A stretch of DNA of 64,000 nt, taken from Xanthostigma xanthostigma (taxonomy: Eukaryota; Arthropoda; Insecta; Raphidioptera; Raphidiidae). Below, one piece after another: positions 32,358 through 44,756 of the stretch. The notes under the pieces are model-generated. The model was not told the origin of the DNA. It made no database searches and saw nothing but the letters and a program-made list of their open reading frames with translations. Position numbers and translations under genes: made by a program. Positions within the stretch are counted from its first letter, which is position 1, and each line of letters begins with the position of its first letter. The DNA is taken from positions 53,591,901 through 53,655,900 of the forward strand of contig OY754465.1 of assembly GCA_963575645.1 (NCBI GenBank), given 5' to 3'.

Positions 32358-33035
32358 TATTAGAGTAACAACATCCAGTTAATTAAGAAATCAGTTGTGA
32401 AAACTACGCTGTCAAGCCATGCTGCGAGCGACGATTATTTTGGTGTCTTCGGTGTTCTAATAAGTACAGAACACGGGCGCCTGTCGACACAATGCAGTCA
32501 GTGTTACGGAGCGACTAGGACAGGTGTTCAAAGGTGAAATTAATGCAACAATAATAATAAGCTGTATAAAAATAGCTAAGTACCTACATTTTTCCACACA
32601 CATCGGCTAAAACAGTAATTCGAAAATCGATTTATGTAACTGTGTTCCGTTCTCTATACGTGGCGTTTTTTTAAAAAAACTTTGGACGTTTTTCTTTAAA
32701 TAATGAGTTGAATAAGAAAAAAGTTCGAACGTAAGTTGTCGGGTTTCGAGGGAGAAATCGTTTGAATACAATACCCACCCCCACCACTTCCCCCCTTTGC
32801 AGAGGGAGAGGGTAACCTTTGTTTTTTAAATGGGAACTCCCATTTTTTATGGTTGGATATTAAAAAACAAACATTGTTTGAACTTTTCTTCAATTTGGCT
32901 CGTAGTTTTTTACCAAAATTAAAAAAAAAATCATTATTAGCGATTTTCAAAAAAACTATAAGCTAAATTTTAAAAAATTTCAGACAAATGATGTTCATTT
33001 TCAGACAAAAAAAATCGATGATAAAAAAAAAATAC

Positions 33036-33105
33036 CACAAAAACCAGCGCTTGAAAACTAGCAGCTACATCTAGCGGCAAACCCAGCCTCGTGTACAGCG
33101 GCCTT
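33036..33105 (-). mobile_element. GGCCGCTGCACACGA MITE fragment
   Basis: ACCAGCGCTTGAAAACTAG through CCAGCCTCGTGTACAGCGGCC; terminal part only. Confidence 0.65.
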
Positions 33106-33555
33106 TAAAGACCACAAAAATGCCTGTAAAGTCAAGCTTCAATATTAAATATGACCATTTAATTGTATCTAAAAATAGATATTAAAATCGGACTGTCCAT
33201 GCAGGTAGACAGAATATGTTAATCACTGCAAATTAATTATTAGTAATTAGCCATTAATTGGCAAGTAAAATTCATACAAGCACTATGTGTAAGTGCAACC
33301 ACGAGAGTAATTAATAAACGACGAAAGATTATTTCCTCACATTTTTTTCGATATCAGAAAAAAAAGTTCGAGATACCCTTCTTCACGGTTTTCGATAATC
33401 ATTTTCAAAAGTAGAAAATTAACGAAAAAAAGAGTGTGTGCGAAACTCTCTCACTCACTTTCCAGTATACTTTCGCGGCCTCTCTTGTTGATATACATTT
33501 CAATCTCTATAGTTCAGAGTCTGCTAACTTACTTTCATATCTATAGACTCTATAT

Positions 33556-33839
33556 CAGGCCTGGACAAATGGCAGCCCGCGGGCCGGATCCGGCCCGCAG
33601 CACAATTTTGTTCGGCCCGCATTTTATAAATTTTAGAAAAATAGCAAAGAAATAGCAAGGGCGCCAGAACAGACGAACATCTTTTTTTTTTTGCTCTCCA
33701 AATGGGAAATAGAATGTGATGACCTTTTTTTTTCTCTGCAAATTTTTGGCCCGCGGTCAAATTTTCATCAGCTATATGGCCCGCGGTCGAATTTTCATCA
33801 GCTATGTGGCCCGCCGATCAAAAGATTTGCCCGTCCCTG
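33556..33839. mobile_element. 284-bp hAT MITE with 8-bp duplication
   Basis: Left CAGGCCTGGACAAATGGCAG, right GATTTGCCCGTCCCTG. Flanks CTCTATAT and CTCAATAT match at 7 of 8. Same family as 29770-29951, opposite orientation. Confidence 0.9.
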
Positions 33840-34050
33840 CTCAATATAATGCGAGATCCGGTATTAAAAATATACACCCTCATCTGTTATTTGATGATGA
33901 CAAAGATTATATGTTAGATAATATATACATTGATAAATCGCACATGGGTTGCCTAGCTAAATCGCGTACCGATGCTGTTAAATTAAATAAATTCTAATTA
34001 ACTTTTTTGGGGACAACTTCTCCGATTTGTTAATCATAAAAATCGAGTCT

Positions 34051-34197
34051 AAGATGGGAGAATATGTTTCCATAAAATCCCCAAATAGTCTAGGCGTTAC
34101 TGTTTTTAATAAACTTCCCCTAAACATTAAAAAATCTAATAACTGTCGAAATTTAAAAAAATTCTTAACCCTTTTTATAAACTGGATGACTTTTTAA
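34051..34197 (+). pseudogene. Jockey/CR1-like RT C-terminal fragment
   Basis: A 48-codon frame reading SPNSLGVTVFNKLPLNIKK and NLKKFLTLFINW then TAA. FNKLP followed by a K-rich FKxxL helix is the usual end of Jockey/CR1-type reverse transcriptase ORFs. A 3' UTR-like stretch ending in an (ATT)n run follows to about 34290, as expected for the 3' end of such a LINE. Confidence 0.75.
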
Positions 34198-34318
34198 GTA
34201 ATGAATGATTGAGTCCTTGACGGATCTACTACACAATGACGATTTATACCCTCTACCTTTATTGGCATCACAAATAAATATTATTATTATCAATAGCCAT
34301 GATTGTCACAAAAAAAAA

Positions 34319-34502
34319 TTGGTTGTCTGTAAAGTCGGTTTACGGACGATAGTTTTACGTGATAACGTATTCCGCTCGAATATCATATTTAATAATCACG
34401 CACAGGGTCAGGCGGAACGTTACACTTTTTCGTGCATGCAGCCGGTGTTTCATCTTTTTATATTGACGTGATTCATCAATTTATAAGACGTTATCACGTC
34501 AA
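34319..34502 (+). mobile_element. TTGGTTGTCTG...TCACGTCAA MITE, copy 2
   Basis: Starts TTGGTTGTCTGTAAAGTCGG, ends AAGACGTTATCACGTCAA. Preceded by an A run, as are the other copies. Confidence 0.8.
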
Positions 34503-34917
34503 TAATTTATGTTCTATTTCTCCTATCTTCTACATATAATAATTATAATAATTCGAATCTATGATATTGCATCTTTCGCTTCAAATTTAGGTTAATTTTA
34601 TTGATTAAAATTACTCACCACCTATATAATAATAATTGTTTTTTTTAACTTTCTTTCTTTCGTATTTATTTTAAGTCTCAAAGATTAACTGTCAATATAT
34701 TTGGAAACAATTGTTTCATTGTTTATATAAAATTCCAAAACCTACTTACAATATTTAAGTATTTTCATACGTCAAAAAATTGATTTTTATAATGATAAAA
34801 TTTGTATGAAAACGATTTTTTCGAGAGATGAGACCTAGCTAAAACGATTTTTTGCCCCCCAAAATCCCTTTTCAGTAAATTTCATCCAAATCGTTAGGGC
34901 CGTTTTCGAGAAAAGCA

Positions 34918-35035
34918 CGCACAGGGTCAGGCGGAACATTAGGAACGTTACACTTTTTCGTGCATGCAGCCGGTGTTTCATCAATTTATAAGATTGGTGA
35001 TTCATCAATTTATAAGACGTTATCACGTCAAAAAA
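34918..35035 (+). mobile_element. TTGGTTGTCTG...TCACGTCAA MITE, right part
   Basis: Carries CACGCACAGGGTCAGGCGGA and the right end GACGTTATCACGTCAA, plus a local duplication of TTCATCAATTTATAAGA. The left half is missing. Confidence 0.7.
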
Positions 35036-35600
35036 AGGAAAACTAAGGTATCGCAGATAATATCCGAAAAGTCACACGAAAACGTAATTACAGACAGAGG
35101 TCCCGTTACTATTTTGCATATTATATTAGTGGTATGTTACATAAAATAAACTGAATAATGCATACAGTATCCGTGAAATTCCGGTGTTCAACGTTCGTTT
35201 ATAATAAAACATTTTAAAATAATATTTACATATTAGATTTGCTCGTAAGACACGTCCATCATTATGTAATATTTATTCAGAAATGTCGTCTGCGCGCAAA
35301 ACTTTCTTAAAATAAATTTAAAAACAAACTTCCGCGGCTCTGAAATATAAATACAGCCAGATAATAAAATGATGTTTTATAATATGTGCGAAACATCATG
35401 TACCCTAAACAAACACTGTAATTATATTATTAACAAATGCATTCAAAATAAACAATTAATATCTTTAATTAGAATAAGTCACGAGTTTTGTAATATTAAA
35501 TTTAAGAATTATATAGTCTGGAATCATGTATAATTTATAAGGTTAATAAACAGCCATTACCTCAGCTGTCGAGCGGATATAATCTACAATCTATATTATA

Positions 35601-36592
35601 TCTATACTAATCAGAGTTAATATCTCTGATACTAATCTTTATATATAAAAATTACGTGTCACGTTGTGTGTCCGCGATGAACTCCTAAACTACTGAACCG
35701 ATTTTAAATTTGATTTGCACACCGTGTGCAATTCGACCCAACTTGAAAGATAGGATAGCTTAGATTTCAATTTATAGTCGCAATATTATTTTATTGCAAA
35801 TTATTTGTCTATTCCTTGAGAGTCATAATTATCTGTTAGCTCCAGGATTGAGTGAATATTCAATAGATGGCGCAACGAACTTAACAACCATATAAGATGG
35901 CGATACCTGTTGACTGGATTGAGTGAATATTTAATAGATGGCGCAACGAACTTAACAACCATATATCTAGATCGAGGATGTAAAAAAACTGAATATCGTT
36001 TAAAACAAATGCTTTTTTTTTCGAGCACGACGGCCCAGCCGGAGTGCTCGAAATAGAGCAAGTGTTTTAAAGACCAGTTATCCACGAATACTTTACGCTA
36101 TTTTTTTTCGAGCACGACGGCGCAGCCGGAGTGCTCGACATACACACATATACGCCCATGTATATTTTAAAATAGCTAGCAATTAATAAAATAGATAGAT
36201 AGATGTTCCAATTAAATTGTTTTATTATTTCACTTTATACGTAGCGAAGCACGTACAGGGCCGCTAGTAATATTATAAAGAGAAAAGATTTGTATTTTTG
36301 TTGGTAATGAATAAACTCAAAAACTACTAGACCGATTAAAAAAAATTTTCACTAATAGAATGCTACATTATCAGTCTATTGTTAATCGAGTTAAATTAGT
36401 GATTCCTACAGGAACTCCAATAATGTAACCCAAGCTGTAAAAAATTTGTCCGTCCGACACGGTCCGAACGATAATTCCGATCATGAATTTGGACACAACA
36501 TTCATCTCGGTAAACTAATATGAACGTGCATACTCATGCCTCCCCCCCCCAACCGTTTTTTGCACCCGGGTGAAACCGGGACGGACCGCTAG
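35601..36592 (+). mobile_element. Helitron interrupted by a second Helitron
   Basis: The outer element begins TCTATACTAA at 35601-35610. It resumes with TAATATTATAAAGAGAAAAG at 36268 and ends CCCGGGTGAAACCGGGACGG then ACCGCTAG at 36592. The interruption is an A/T site filled by the Helitron at 35611-36267. The joined termini match the usual TCTATACTAATAATATTATAAAG start. Confidence 0.75.
35611..36267 (+). mobile_element. Inner Helitron with internal duplications and hairpins
   Basis: Starts TC at 35611 (TCAGAGTTAATATCTCTGA, itself a hairpin) or at 35636 (TCTTTATATATAAAAATTAC), and ends GTACAGGGCCGCTAG then T. Inside are a duplicated segment (GATTGAGTGAATATT.AATAG with GATGGCGCAACGAACTTAAC, about 35849 and 35926) and two copies of a hairpin CGAGCAC...GTGCTCG near 36030 and 36107. 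Non-autonomous. Confidence 0.8.
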
Positions 36593-36840
36593 TCCATACT
36601 AAAAGCTTGGAGAAGGATATAGGCAACTTTTTTTCAAAATTCAACCCCTATGGGAAAGATTCCACTTTTTCCCGCATGTTCACTGACGCGAACATACATT
36701 AAACCGGCTGCAGATTCGCTTTTGTAAACGTTACGAACATTTCTCGAAGCAGGTTTTACATCTCGGCGATAACTCGACAGTTTAATCTCGATATCGTCAC
36801 GGTAATCGAGAGTTAATCTCGTCTCGACGAGACGAAAAAT

Positions 36841-37237
36841 AAAGGCTGGATTTGCCGCTAGATTCCTTGCTAGATTTGACTACTAGTATTCTAGCGCTGG
36901 TTCCCTTGATTGCTTTAGCTTCACACGAGACGTCTTATTTTGTGGGTAGATCTGGTGCGCGCGCAGTGACAGTACAAATTTAAATACACAGAGCAAAAAC
37001 GAGTGTTGTCTGCAGAGCAGAATGACGCCATATTGGTTTGTGGGTCCGTTTGTTCATTCCGACCACGTGACAAGATACTCTTTTCTGATTGGTTCTTGCT
37101 CAGAGCAAGCAGAGGACCTCGCAAGAAAAATAGTCCCTGTTCTAATTTTAAAATTTATCTTGTGAGCTAGCTGGCGAGTCCGCAGGGACGTCATTTCCAG
37201 CCTCGTAGCCAGCCTGCCGGCCAGCAGAACTCCCAGC
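36841..37237 (+). mobile_element. GGCCGCTGCACACGA MITE family copy
   Basis: From AAGGCTGGATTTGCCGCTAG to GCCAGCCTGCCGGCCAGCAG. Ends worn. The ORF on the minus strand is spurious. Confidence 0.8.
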
Positions 37238-37239
37238 AG

Positions 37240-38465
37240 TGTATATCCAACTTAAGTCAAGTGCCAAAACGGCAGATGAGGGTGGCCGGCTTCTTAAGGC
37301 TCGCTCTTCAATACGGTGACAGTGATCTGTGACATTCGTCCAACGCGCCTTGGATCCGATTTTATTAATGATGTTTTAAAAAAATCTGATGCCGTCGCGC
37401 GCTGTGAACAGCTGAACTGATACGTAAATAACTGGGCGCATAATATAGCGCGGCAATGTAAACACAAAATGCGGGGATATATTATATTCAAGGGCTTCCG
37501 TCTAAAAATAAGATTTATTAGATATTGAGCCTGGTTCTATTTTTCTTTTTGCTTTTCAGTTAGATTGTAGGTAGGTAGTAGAGACGGACACCCCGGTGCA
37601 GCTGTTCCGATTCGGATGACTTCAAAATGCATTGACAACACACCGGCGACCATGTTTATTGTTATACGGCGAGCAGGCACGTATCTAGAAATTGGTTCCG
37701 AGCAAGGTCCGACAATCTCTGTTCCTGAGTATATCGAAGCGCAATATTCCCCTGACTTTTCCCGACTTTCCAGACAAGAGCGTAGATAGGAGGGAAAGGG
37801 TGTCATTACCACCCCAGGATCATAATAATTAAAAAATTAAACTGAAAATAATACGAATTACTGCCTAAAAAAAATAAATTTAGAAACACTTCTTGAAAAA
37901 AAAAAATTGTAAAATTGGTTTGTAAATTTATATTTTGCTTGGCACCTTCCTATGTGAGTATATTCTTGTATGATATTAATAAAACTTAAAGAATATTTAT
38001 TTTTTTGCTTTACCCCCCCCCCAGAAAAATAAAATATCTACGCCCTTGTTTCCAGATAACTTTTTCCTCAGCTTTACGTACATAAAAAAACGAGTGTGCT
38101 TTAGACCACACGACTGAAGTAAAACTTCTGCCTGCCATAATTTGTTATTAGTCACCCGAAAATTCACAAAATATGAACTTTAAAATGAATTTACAATTTT
38201 ATTCACTTTAAACGTAGAATATTTAATGTATTGAACAAAATATTAATTGTTCAAGATATGAACAGCCTAATGTAAGAAGAAAGAAGTATAAACATAAAGA
38301 TAATGAAAACAAAAGTAATAAATTGCAATTACTTAGCTCTCGTTGGATATTAAGCGTAAATCTTTATGAAATATTATTAAGCTCTGCAAGTTAAGTAGCT
38401 TTATAAAACTTTTTTCTGTCACTGGCAAATAAAGTATGTGTCATTCTATTGTTAATACTGCTTAT
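37240..38465. other. No gene recognised
   Basis: Contains a low-similarity transposon-like stretch with GTATCTAGAAATTGG and CGTAGATAGGAGGG around 37680-37800 and a C run near 38020. No coding or RNA feature supported. Confidence 0.45.
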
Positions 38466-38470
38466 ATTTA

Positions 38471-38555
38471 CGGCCTCATGATGGCGCCACTAGCCAGTGA
38501 AGTATTTGTTTCGGCCACACGATGGCGCCACTAGCCAGTGAAGTATTTGTTTCGG
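38471..38555 (+). repeat. 41-bp direct repeat, two units
   Basis: Units 38471-38511 and 38512-38552, each with ATGGCGCCACTAGCCAGTGA and AGTATTTGTTT, differ at a few positions near the start. A third unit begins and breaks off. Confidence 0.85.
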
Positions 38556-38559
38556 CCAC

Positions 38560-39770
38560 CTGATGTTATCTTCTTTCTATCTTCACTAACTTAAATCTCC
38601 CTCTCAACTTCCGTTCGCTTCGCCCGATCACACTTTCCGTAAATCTCTCGTCACGCATTCACCAGCTTAGTCCTCAAGTCAAGCGTGCGTAAAGAAGTTT
38701 TACTTCAATAAATCTAAAATATGTGAAGAAAAAACTTCGTACCCCTTTTTAAGCACATTGCGCGCATGGAGGAGTGTGAGTTCATACGGAGAAGGACTGG
38801 ATAAAGATATAATTGATGTCGATTTTTTTATGCTTCCACTCAAACTCCTAAAAGACCGCGCACATCTGTAAAGCTGCAGCCTGATCAGCACAAACCAGCA
38901 AATAGTGCGGTAGACATATTGCAGTTCTCAATACAAATTAATTATTGAAAACGACACATCACTAGCACACCAGATCGGTCCAGCACGGCTAGACAGAAAT
39001 TGCAGGCGATCCGAATGACGGTCGTTGCTGGCTGCTGGTGCTGGTCTAATGTGCGTTACTCCATTAAACAGGCTTTTTGTGCTCCATACTGTGCAGAATT
39101 ATTCTTGAAAATTAGTATTCGAGTTCTTTAAATCTCGCCGTCCGGACAACGTCAATAGTGTACAGTGTACACGTCATATACTATGTACACTAAAAACAAC
39201 AGTTTATTTATATTTGTTTTGACGTTTTTTCCAACTAAATTATTTTAATAAGATGTAAAAAATCACTCGTAATTTTTCACAGTAATTCACGACCTATATT
39301 TCACTTCTTAAATCGAAAATAATTGTTTTTATACTGTTGACGGCGGGCAGAGTTTAAAGTTTAAAACAAAAATAAATCGTAGTCTTTTATGCTAATGAAC
39401 ATATAAAGTCCAGTTCCTTATGTCGTTTCCGGCACCGTAAATCTATTAAAAAATTATTACTGACACAATAAAAGTGATTATAAAAATTAATTATTTATTT
39501 ACAATTCAATATTAATGAATATATTATATAGATAGAACAGATAGGCTTTGGAGCAGCAACCGGCTTCAAGAAATTACTGGGTGTTGTGTTGGTAATATTG
39601 GTTATATAGTTTGGCAACACTGGATCGAAAAGGCGTGCATCCTAACAACGCTACCAGTGTTAATTAGTATGTATTGGGCCTTCAACAATAAAACATTTAA
39701 TCACAATGTAGTTCTTTATTTATCCCAGTACATAACACTGGGAAACATTTTTTTTTTAAACTTCTTACTT
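38560..39770. other. No gene recognised
   Basis: AT-rich with short GC patches. ORF 38700-38891 is not recognisable. Confidence 0.4.
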
Positions 39771-39776
39771 ATTGCT

Positions 39777-40130
39777 ATATATAATAATAATAATAATAAT
39801 AAATGTTTATTGCTCTAAATGTACAAATTTAGGAAATAGGGACAGGATCAAACTAGAGTTTGATCTTCCTCCTGCCCCTGTACATAAGACTTGAGTCAGT
39901 ACATTTATAAAATCACATTTACAAAAAGAAAAAAATTAAATCTAGTTGGTTAACACACAGGCACGAAAATTGTTAGTATTAAGTTGCCTTTTATAAACAA
40001 ATTGTTTTATCAATATTTTTAGTTTTGCTGGTTTCAGATTCAAAATTTTGTTTGTTATATCTGCCAAGTCAGGTGATTGGGACATGTCATTTAAAAGTTT
40101 TGGGGCTACATATGAAAATGATTTTTGAAA
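39777..40130 (-). pseudogene. Jockey/CR1-like LINE 3' end with RT C-terminus
   Basis: On the minus strand a 62-codon frame reads FQKSFSYVAPKLLNDMSQSP and LIKQFVYKRQLNT, ending at the TAG at 39942. FSYxAPKLxND followed by FKxxLK-type residues is the usual end of Jockey/CR1-type RTs. It is followed by a short 3' UTR and a (TTA)n tail at 39780-39802. This is a 5'-truncated LINE copy. Confidence 0.85.
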
Positions 40131-40756
40131 TATATATATAATTCCGTCCTATATTGCAGAGAAGAAAATCTGTTGAATAGGGCCGTTATTTTTGACAAGC
40201 AAAAGCAATCATTTACTGGGCAATATTATATTACCGTCGTTGGACCAATTCATCATCGATGGTCATTACTAATGATTATAATCATTAGTAATGGATCGAT
40301 ATTGGCGATCATCCAGCTATTTACCATTATTGGGTCAGATATGGGTGCCACAATCTTACCGCTCTTGTAAGTCTGATAGCCGGTTAAGCCGCATATTTAT
40401 ACTGATAGACACGACTTTAATATAGTTCAATGAAGGTTGAAAACCAGAATAACGACGCGACAATAGCGCCGCCGTTTCGCATTGGAGGCTGAATTAATAA
40501 CCCAAAGAAAGTAAAAGTGTCCACTGGTTATAATATTATGTAGGTATACTACACATGGAAAGGTGTTTCCCACACGTCTGTACGTATTGTGTGCTCAATA
40601 GACAAGAGACGAGCGTCGTCGCGGTCTCCAAATAACCCAAGGTCACGGCCACCTGCACACGCAATACACAGACACACACAACAAACACTCGTCCCAAACG
40701 CGGCCAAAGATTTTTGGTGCGTTTTGTCTACCTCAACGCCACCGTTGCAAATTGCA

Positions 40757-40879
40757 ATGTCGCTGAACCGAACGTTACGAAATTGGGCGTTTACCCAAAA
40801 CGCTTATTATGCGTTTGACAAATATGTTCGCCTATGGGAAAGGGTAGATATCGTTGATGATCCGTTCTGGAGTAATTGA
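40757..40879 (+). CDS. Unidentified ORF, possible exon of a nested gene
   Basis: Within a longer open frame from 40589, the part starting MSLNRTLRNWAFTQNAYYAF and containing YVRLWERVDIVDDPFW looks coding-like. It follows a GC-rich leader (40570-40750). It ends at TAA, or could splice at an in-frame GTAATT just after TGGA. The 3' part (about 40850-40890) recurs inverted at 41310-41344. I do not recognise the protein. Could be a retrocopy or first exon. Confidence 0.25.
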   Translation: MSLNRTLRNWAFTQNAYYAFDKYVRLWERVDIVDDPFWSN

Positions 40880-41344
40880 AGAAAACTGTTGTTGATATAT
40901 ACTCTGACGTCACGATGCGTTTTGAGAATTCGAAAATAGCGCTTATTTTCTACATTTCTTTTTTATTATTTGTATTTTTTTCAGTGATTAGATTAATAAA
41001 ATAACCATTACTCTATGATCAGGAACTAAAATATATTTCGAAATAAAAATTTAAACATATTTGGAGTCTTATGCATATGACCTATTGGTCCTGCGAGGAA
41101 TATCATTTTAAAATGCTACAAACAAGGATATTTACATCAAAACTTTCAAACTGTCGATTTTTAGTATAAGGGTTTCTTTTTATCCTTTTGAGGTACGGAA
41201 CTCTAAAAAACGACAGTTTGAAAGTTTTCATGTTAATATCCCAGTTTGTAGCACTTTAAAATTATATTCCTTCAGGACCAATTATTATTTTGGTTGACAC
41301 ATTTTCATGGTTTTCTTCAATTACTCCAGAACGGATCAACAAAG
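40845..41344. repeat. Fold-back repeat with 500-bp span
   Basis: ATCCGTTCTGGAGTAATTGA at the left pairs with TCAATTACTCCAGAACGGAT at the right. Inner arms pair with gaps (ACAAACAAGGATATT versus AATATCCCAGTTTGT; AACTTTCAAACTGTCG versus CGACAGTTTGAAAGTT). Confidence 0.8.
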
Positions 41345-41971
41345 TGATCCTGTAAGGCTTATAGGATCACTTTGTTGTCAATCTGTCAAGACTCTTGGGA
41401 TTCAAAACCAGTAGATTTTTATAAATACCCATTGTAACTTTAATAGGACGCATTCTACACTGTATTTACAGTATTCCCGAATAAAGCTACATTATTATTA
41501 TTATTATGAAATTTGGCAAGAAACCGTAAATTTTACAGTCGATAGGTTATTTTTTCTTTACTGCCGTCCGAACGTACGTACTTCCCGCATCAGTGCGTGT
41601 AATCCCACCAATGCGTAAATGTTAGACTTTCAGCCTTACAAGTGATGCCGAAAGTATATGTACTTTCGATCGAGGTATGACTTTTTTTTTGATAATTTGA
41701 AAACGAGAAACTCTTTAGTGTAAGTCAGGCGTGCAGCCAACGCACCAATATTATAAAAATCGAATTCGGTTCCTATTGCGAAATGAAGAATGCATTCGGT
41801 GAATTTTTCAACGGTGATAATTCACTGCAATTTATGCAACTTCCGCGTGCACAATCAGCACATTAACACGAAATAATGTTAATTATAAATACGACTAAGA
41901 ATGTGTTGAAGACACAAATTTTATATTACAAGTATTCATAACAAAGTGCATATGTGATTACAACGTGCATA

Positions 41972-42389
41972 CCTATATGCATAAAATTCTCATGTCACAA
42001 TTTTGGCAGCGCTAATCTCCGAAATCACTGAACCGATTTTAATGAAGTTTTTTAAACGTGTCTTGCTTGGTGCAACTTACGCTACAGGATAGTTTTTATT
42101 AAATATTTTGTGCAAAATTACGGTGTTTTATCAAAAAAAAACTGTTTTAGTAACACGTAACGACATCTGATAGAATTTACTCAAAGCTATTAGTTCAGAA
42201 GCAAACAAACAAAAACTGTTTTAGTAGCAATTAGCGACATCTGATAGATTTCGCTCAAAGCTATTAGTTCCGAAGCAAATCTGGTAGAATTTGCTCAAAG
42301 CTAATTGTTTCAGACGCCGGGCCGCAAACGAAATACATTTTGCAGAATTATATCTATCACACCCGGGTGAAAGCGGGACGGACCGCTAG
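41972..42389 (+). mobile_element. Helitron, CCGCTAG-terminated
   Basis: Starts near CTATATGCATAAAATTCTCA (exact TC uncertain), ends CACCCGGGTGAAAGCGGGAC then GGACCGCTAG and T. Contains a direct duplication with AAAAACTGTTTTAGTA and GACATCTGATAGA. Confidence 0.75.
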
Positions 42390-43071
42390 TAGATTAAAAA
42401 AAATATTAAAATTCAAAAATTAAAATTAATAAGTTTGCAGTGGCATCAGAATCACTGATTTTTATTTTAATCTGAAACAAAACAATTACGATTTGTTTAG
42501 TTTCAAACACGTCTGAAAAAAATTATAATTTGAGAAAAAAGTTTCAAATGATGTGGATTTTCACGACACATTTCGCTAAACTGTAAAACAAATTCAGTCT
42601 TCAGGACCAGTTCAAAATCAAATCGGCCAATTTTTATTTAAAAAAAGTGTGGAACCGGATTTTTGACTCAGTGATATAATGAAATCGGTTTTGACGACAC
42701 GAAATTCAATCCGATTTTGAAATATTATTATTTTGAACTTGTAAAAAATCGTAAATAACGTTATACGTCAGAAAAAAAATAGAACAGCTGCGTGAAATAT
42801 TGACTCATTATTATTTACGATTTCTTGTACTAATCTAAAAAACTAATCAGCTCTTAAATTGAAAATTGGCAAATGAATCAAAGCAGCCACCCGAGCATAA
42901 TATATTATTATTTGCAACCACGTGCGCCAGTCACGGCCAAATGTACATAAAAAATCTCCCGGAAGGTCCATAATAACTTCATCGTGACACTAGGCTATTT
43001 ATCGTTACTGCGCGGCAAACGGAACGGGGCTCGAAAAATGCACATCGTAATAATATTTTTACTAGCGGCCT

Positions 43072-43786
43072 GGCCCGGTTTCACCCGGGTGCGATAGATA
43101 TAATTCTGCAAACCGTATTTCGTTTCCGATCCGGCGATTTTTAACGAAACCGAAATCTTTTGGAACCTTTGCAAAATCATCATGCTTATAAAAAAAACTC
43201 GTTGAATTCAATGATCACAAACAAACGTCTGTATGTCTTTTGGTTTAGAAGTTATTTGCGTTTATAGTTTTGAGAAAATCAATATAAAACCTTCGAAACC
43301 TTCCAAACTAAAAGATATACCTACAGACGATGGCTTACGCTCATTGAATTCAGCGTATTTTTTTCTGTAAGCATTCTCAATTTCAAAAGTATATTAAAGA
43401 ATTCGATTTTTGCAATTATTTCAAGGCACAGGTACCCTTTTAAAAAAATACGATTTTTGACGAAAACCGAAATCTTTCGGAACTTTGGCAAAATCATCAT
43501 GCTTATAGAAAACAACACGCTAAATGGTCGTAAAACGTTGTGTGTGGTCCAAAAAAAGTTTAGAACTAAAAAAAGTATAGTATTTAACCATCACCCCTCT
43601 CCCTTTACAAGTAACGCTACTGACTTAGTGGCCCACGAGCTAGTACTAAAAAAAATAATTAATAAAATTTGACCCACTTTTCAAAAAGGTCCGCATTTAT
43701 ACAAAATTTCATTAAAATCGATCCAGTGGTTTCGCAGATTAGCGAGGACGAACATCGTGACACGAGATTTTAATATATTATATAAA
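43072..43786 (-). mobile_element. Helitron, minus strand
   Basis: Minus-strand 3' end reads CACCCGGGTGAAACCGGGCC then GCTAG at 43075-43072. The 5' part near 43780 reads ATAATATATTAAAATCTCGT, typical of this group. It contains a duplicated ATTTCGGTTT-type segment (about 43150-43200 and 43465-43510). Confidence 0.7.
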
Positions 43787-43825
43787 CTAGTGGCCCGGTC
43801 CGGTTTCACCCGGGTGCGAAACTAA
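43787..43825 (-). mobile_element. Helitron 3' end fragment
   Basis: Minus strand ends CACCCGGGTGAAACCGGACC then GGCCACTAG. It abuts the 5' end of the previous Helitron. The rest is not identifiable. Confidence 0.65.
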
Positions 43826-44756
43826 AATTTATTAATCTGGTTTCCCTCTCTTCCTCTGACCCAACCAAACGCGCCATGAGATGTTTCGCATCAAAAAGGT
43901 GGGTCGATAATAGTGGGCATATCCTAACCATTGGCTGATATAGGAAAAGCGAAGTTCATTTTTTACGTCAATTCGCCGAGGATACACCAGATTCGCGACA
44001 CCGCGTCGCACGTCGTCATTCGTCAACAGGTCCACGTGACCTAGACACGCGTTTCGTCTGGGAATGACGCGGCGCAACGGTCATTTGTTGATGGCGCGGC
44101 GAGACCTTGGCGGGCGGTAAACACACACACACACGCACAAACATTAGGTGCGTAAGTACAATACGTAAAAGTTGCACAGAGTTACCTGCGGCGCTTGTGC
44201 TTATGATAAAACGATAAGTTATTAAAACAATACGGAAGTCAGTCGATTTTTTTTTTACTTTTTGAAATATACAGGTGATCGGTAATTGCCCGTATTCCTC
44301 TCAGGAGAAGAAACTATGAGTAATTTGGAATGATTCAACCTACTATCACTTGGGGGTCGGAAATACGTCATTTTCGAGAAAATCTACTTCGGTTTTCTTT
44401 TTGACGAAAATACGAATTTTGGCAGTTAAAAATAAAAAAAAAATAATCTCACTTTTTGGCCTGAATTTTTCCATGATCTGGTAGCTTACTAATTGGCCAA
44501 ACACGAAATTGACTGTTAGATTTTATAGTCCAGGAGGCAGTGAATTTTTTTATACTTATTTTCCCTGTCGGTGAACATGAAATAGTTTACCTAGTTTTTG
44601 ACTATTTTTCTATTTCTAAAAAAAAGCACAAAAGTTAAACATGGACCCTATATCTAAAATCTCGCTAAACATATTTGTAGTTAAAAATCTATTGGTTTTT
44701 AGGCTATGCGCCCGCATTGACACTATTTCTTAGCGACCTTTAAACTATATAAAATA

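Noticed and set aside
37537-37812. 91-codon minus-strand ORF
   Set aside because: Checked as a possible NRBP N-terminal exon. No acidic tail or RREE-like end; looks like repeat-derived sequence.
43832-44077. 81-codon minus-strand ORF (MRRVIPRRNACLGHV...)
   Set aside because: Considered as a host exon because of its composition, but no known domain, splice context or NRBP similarity was found.
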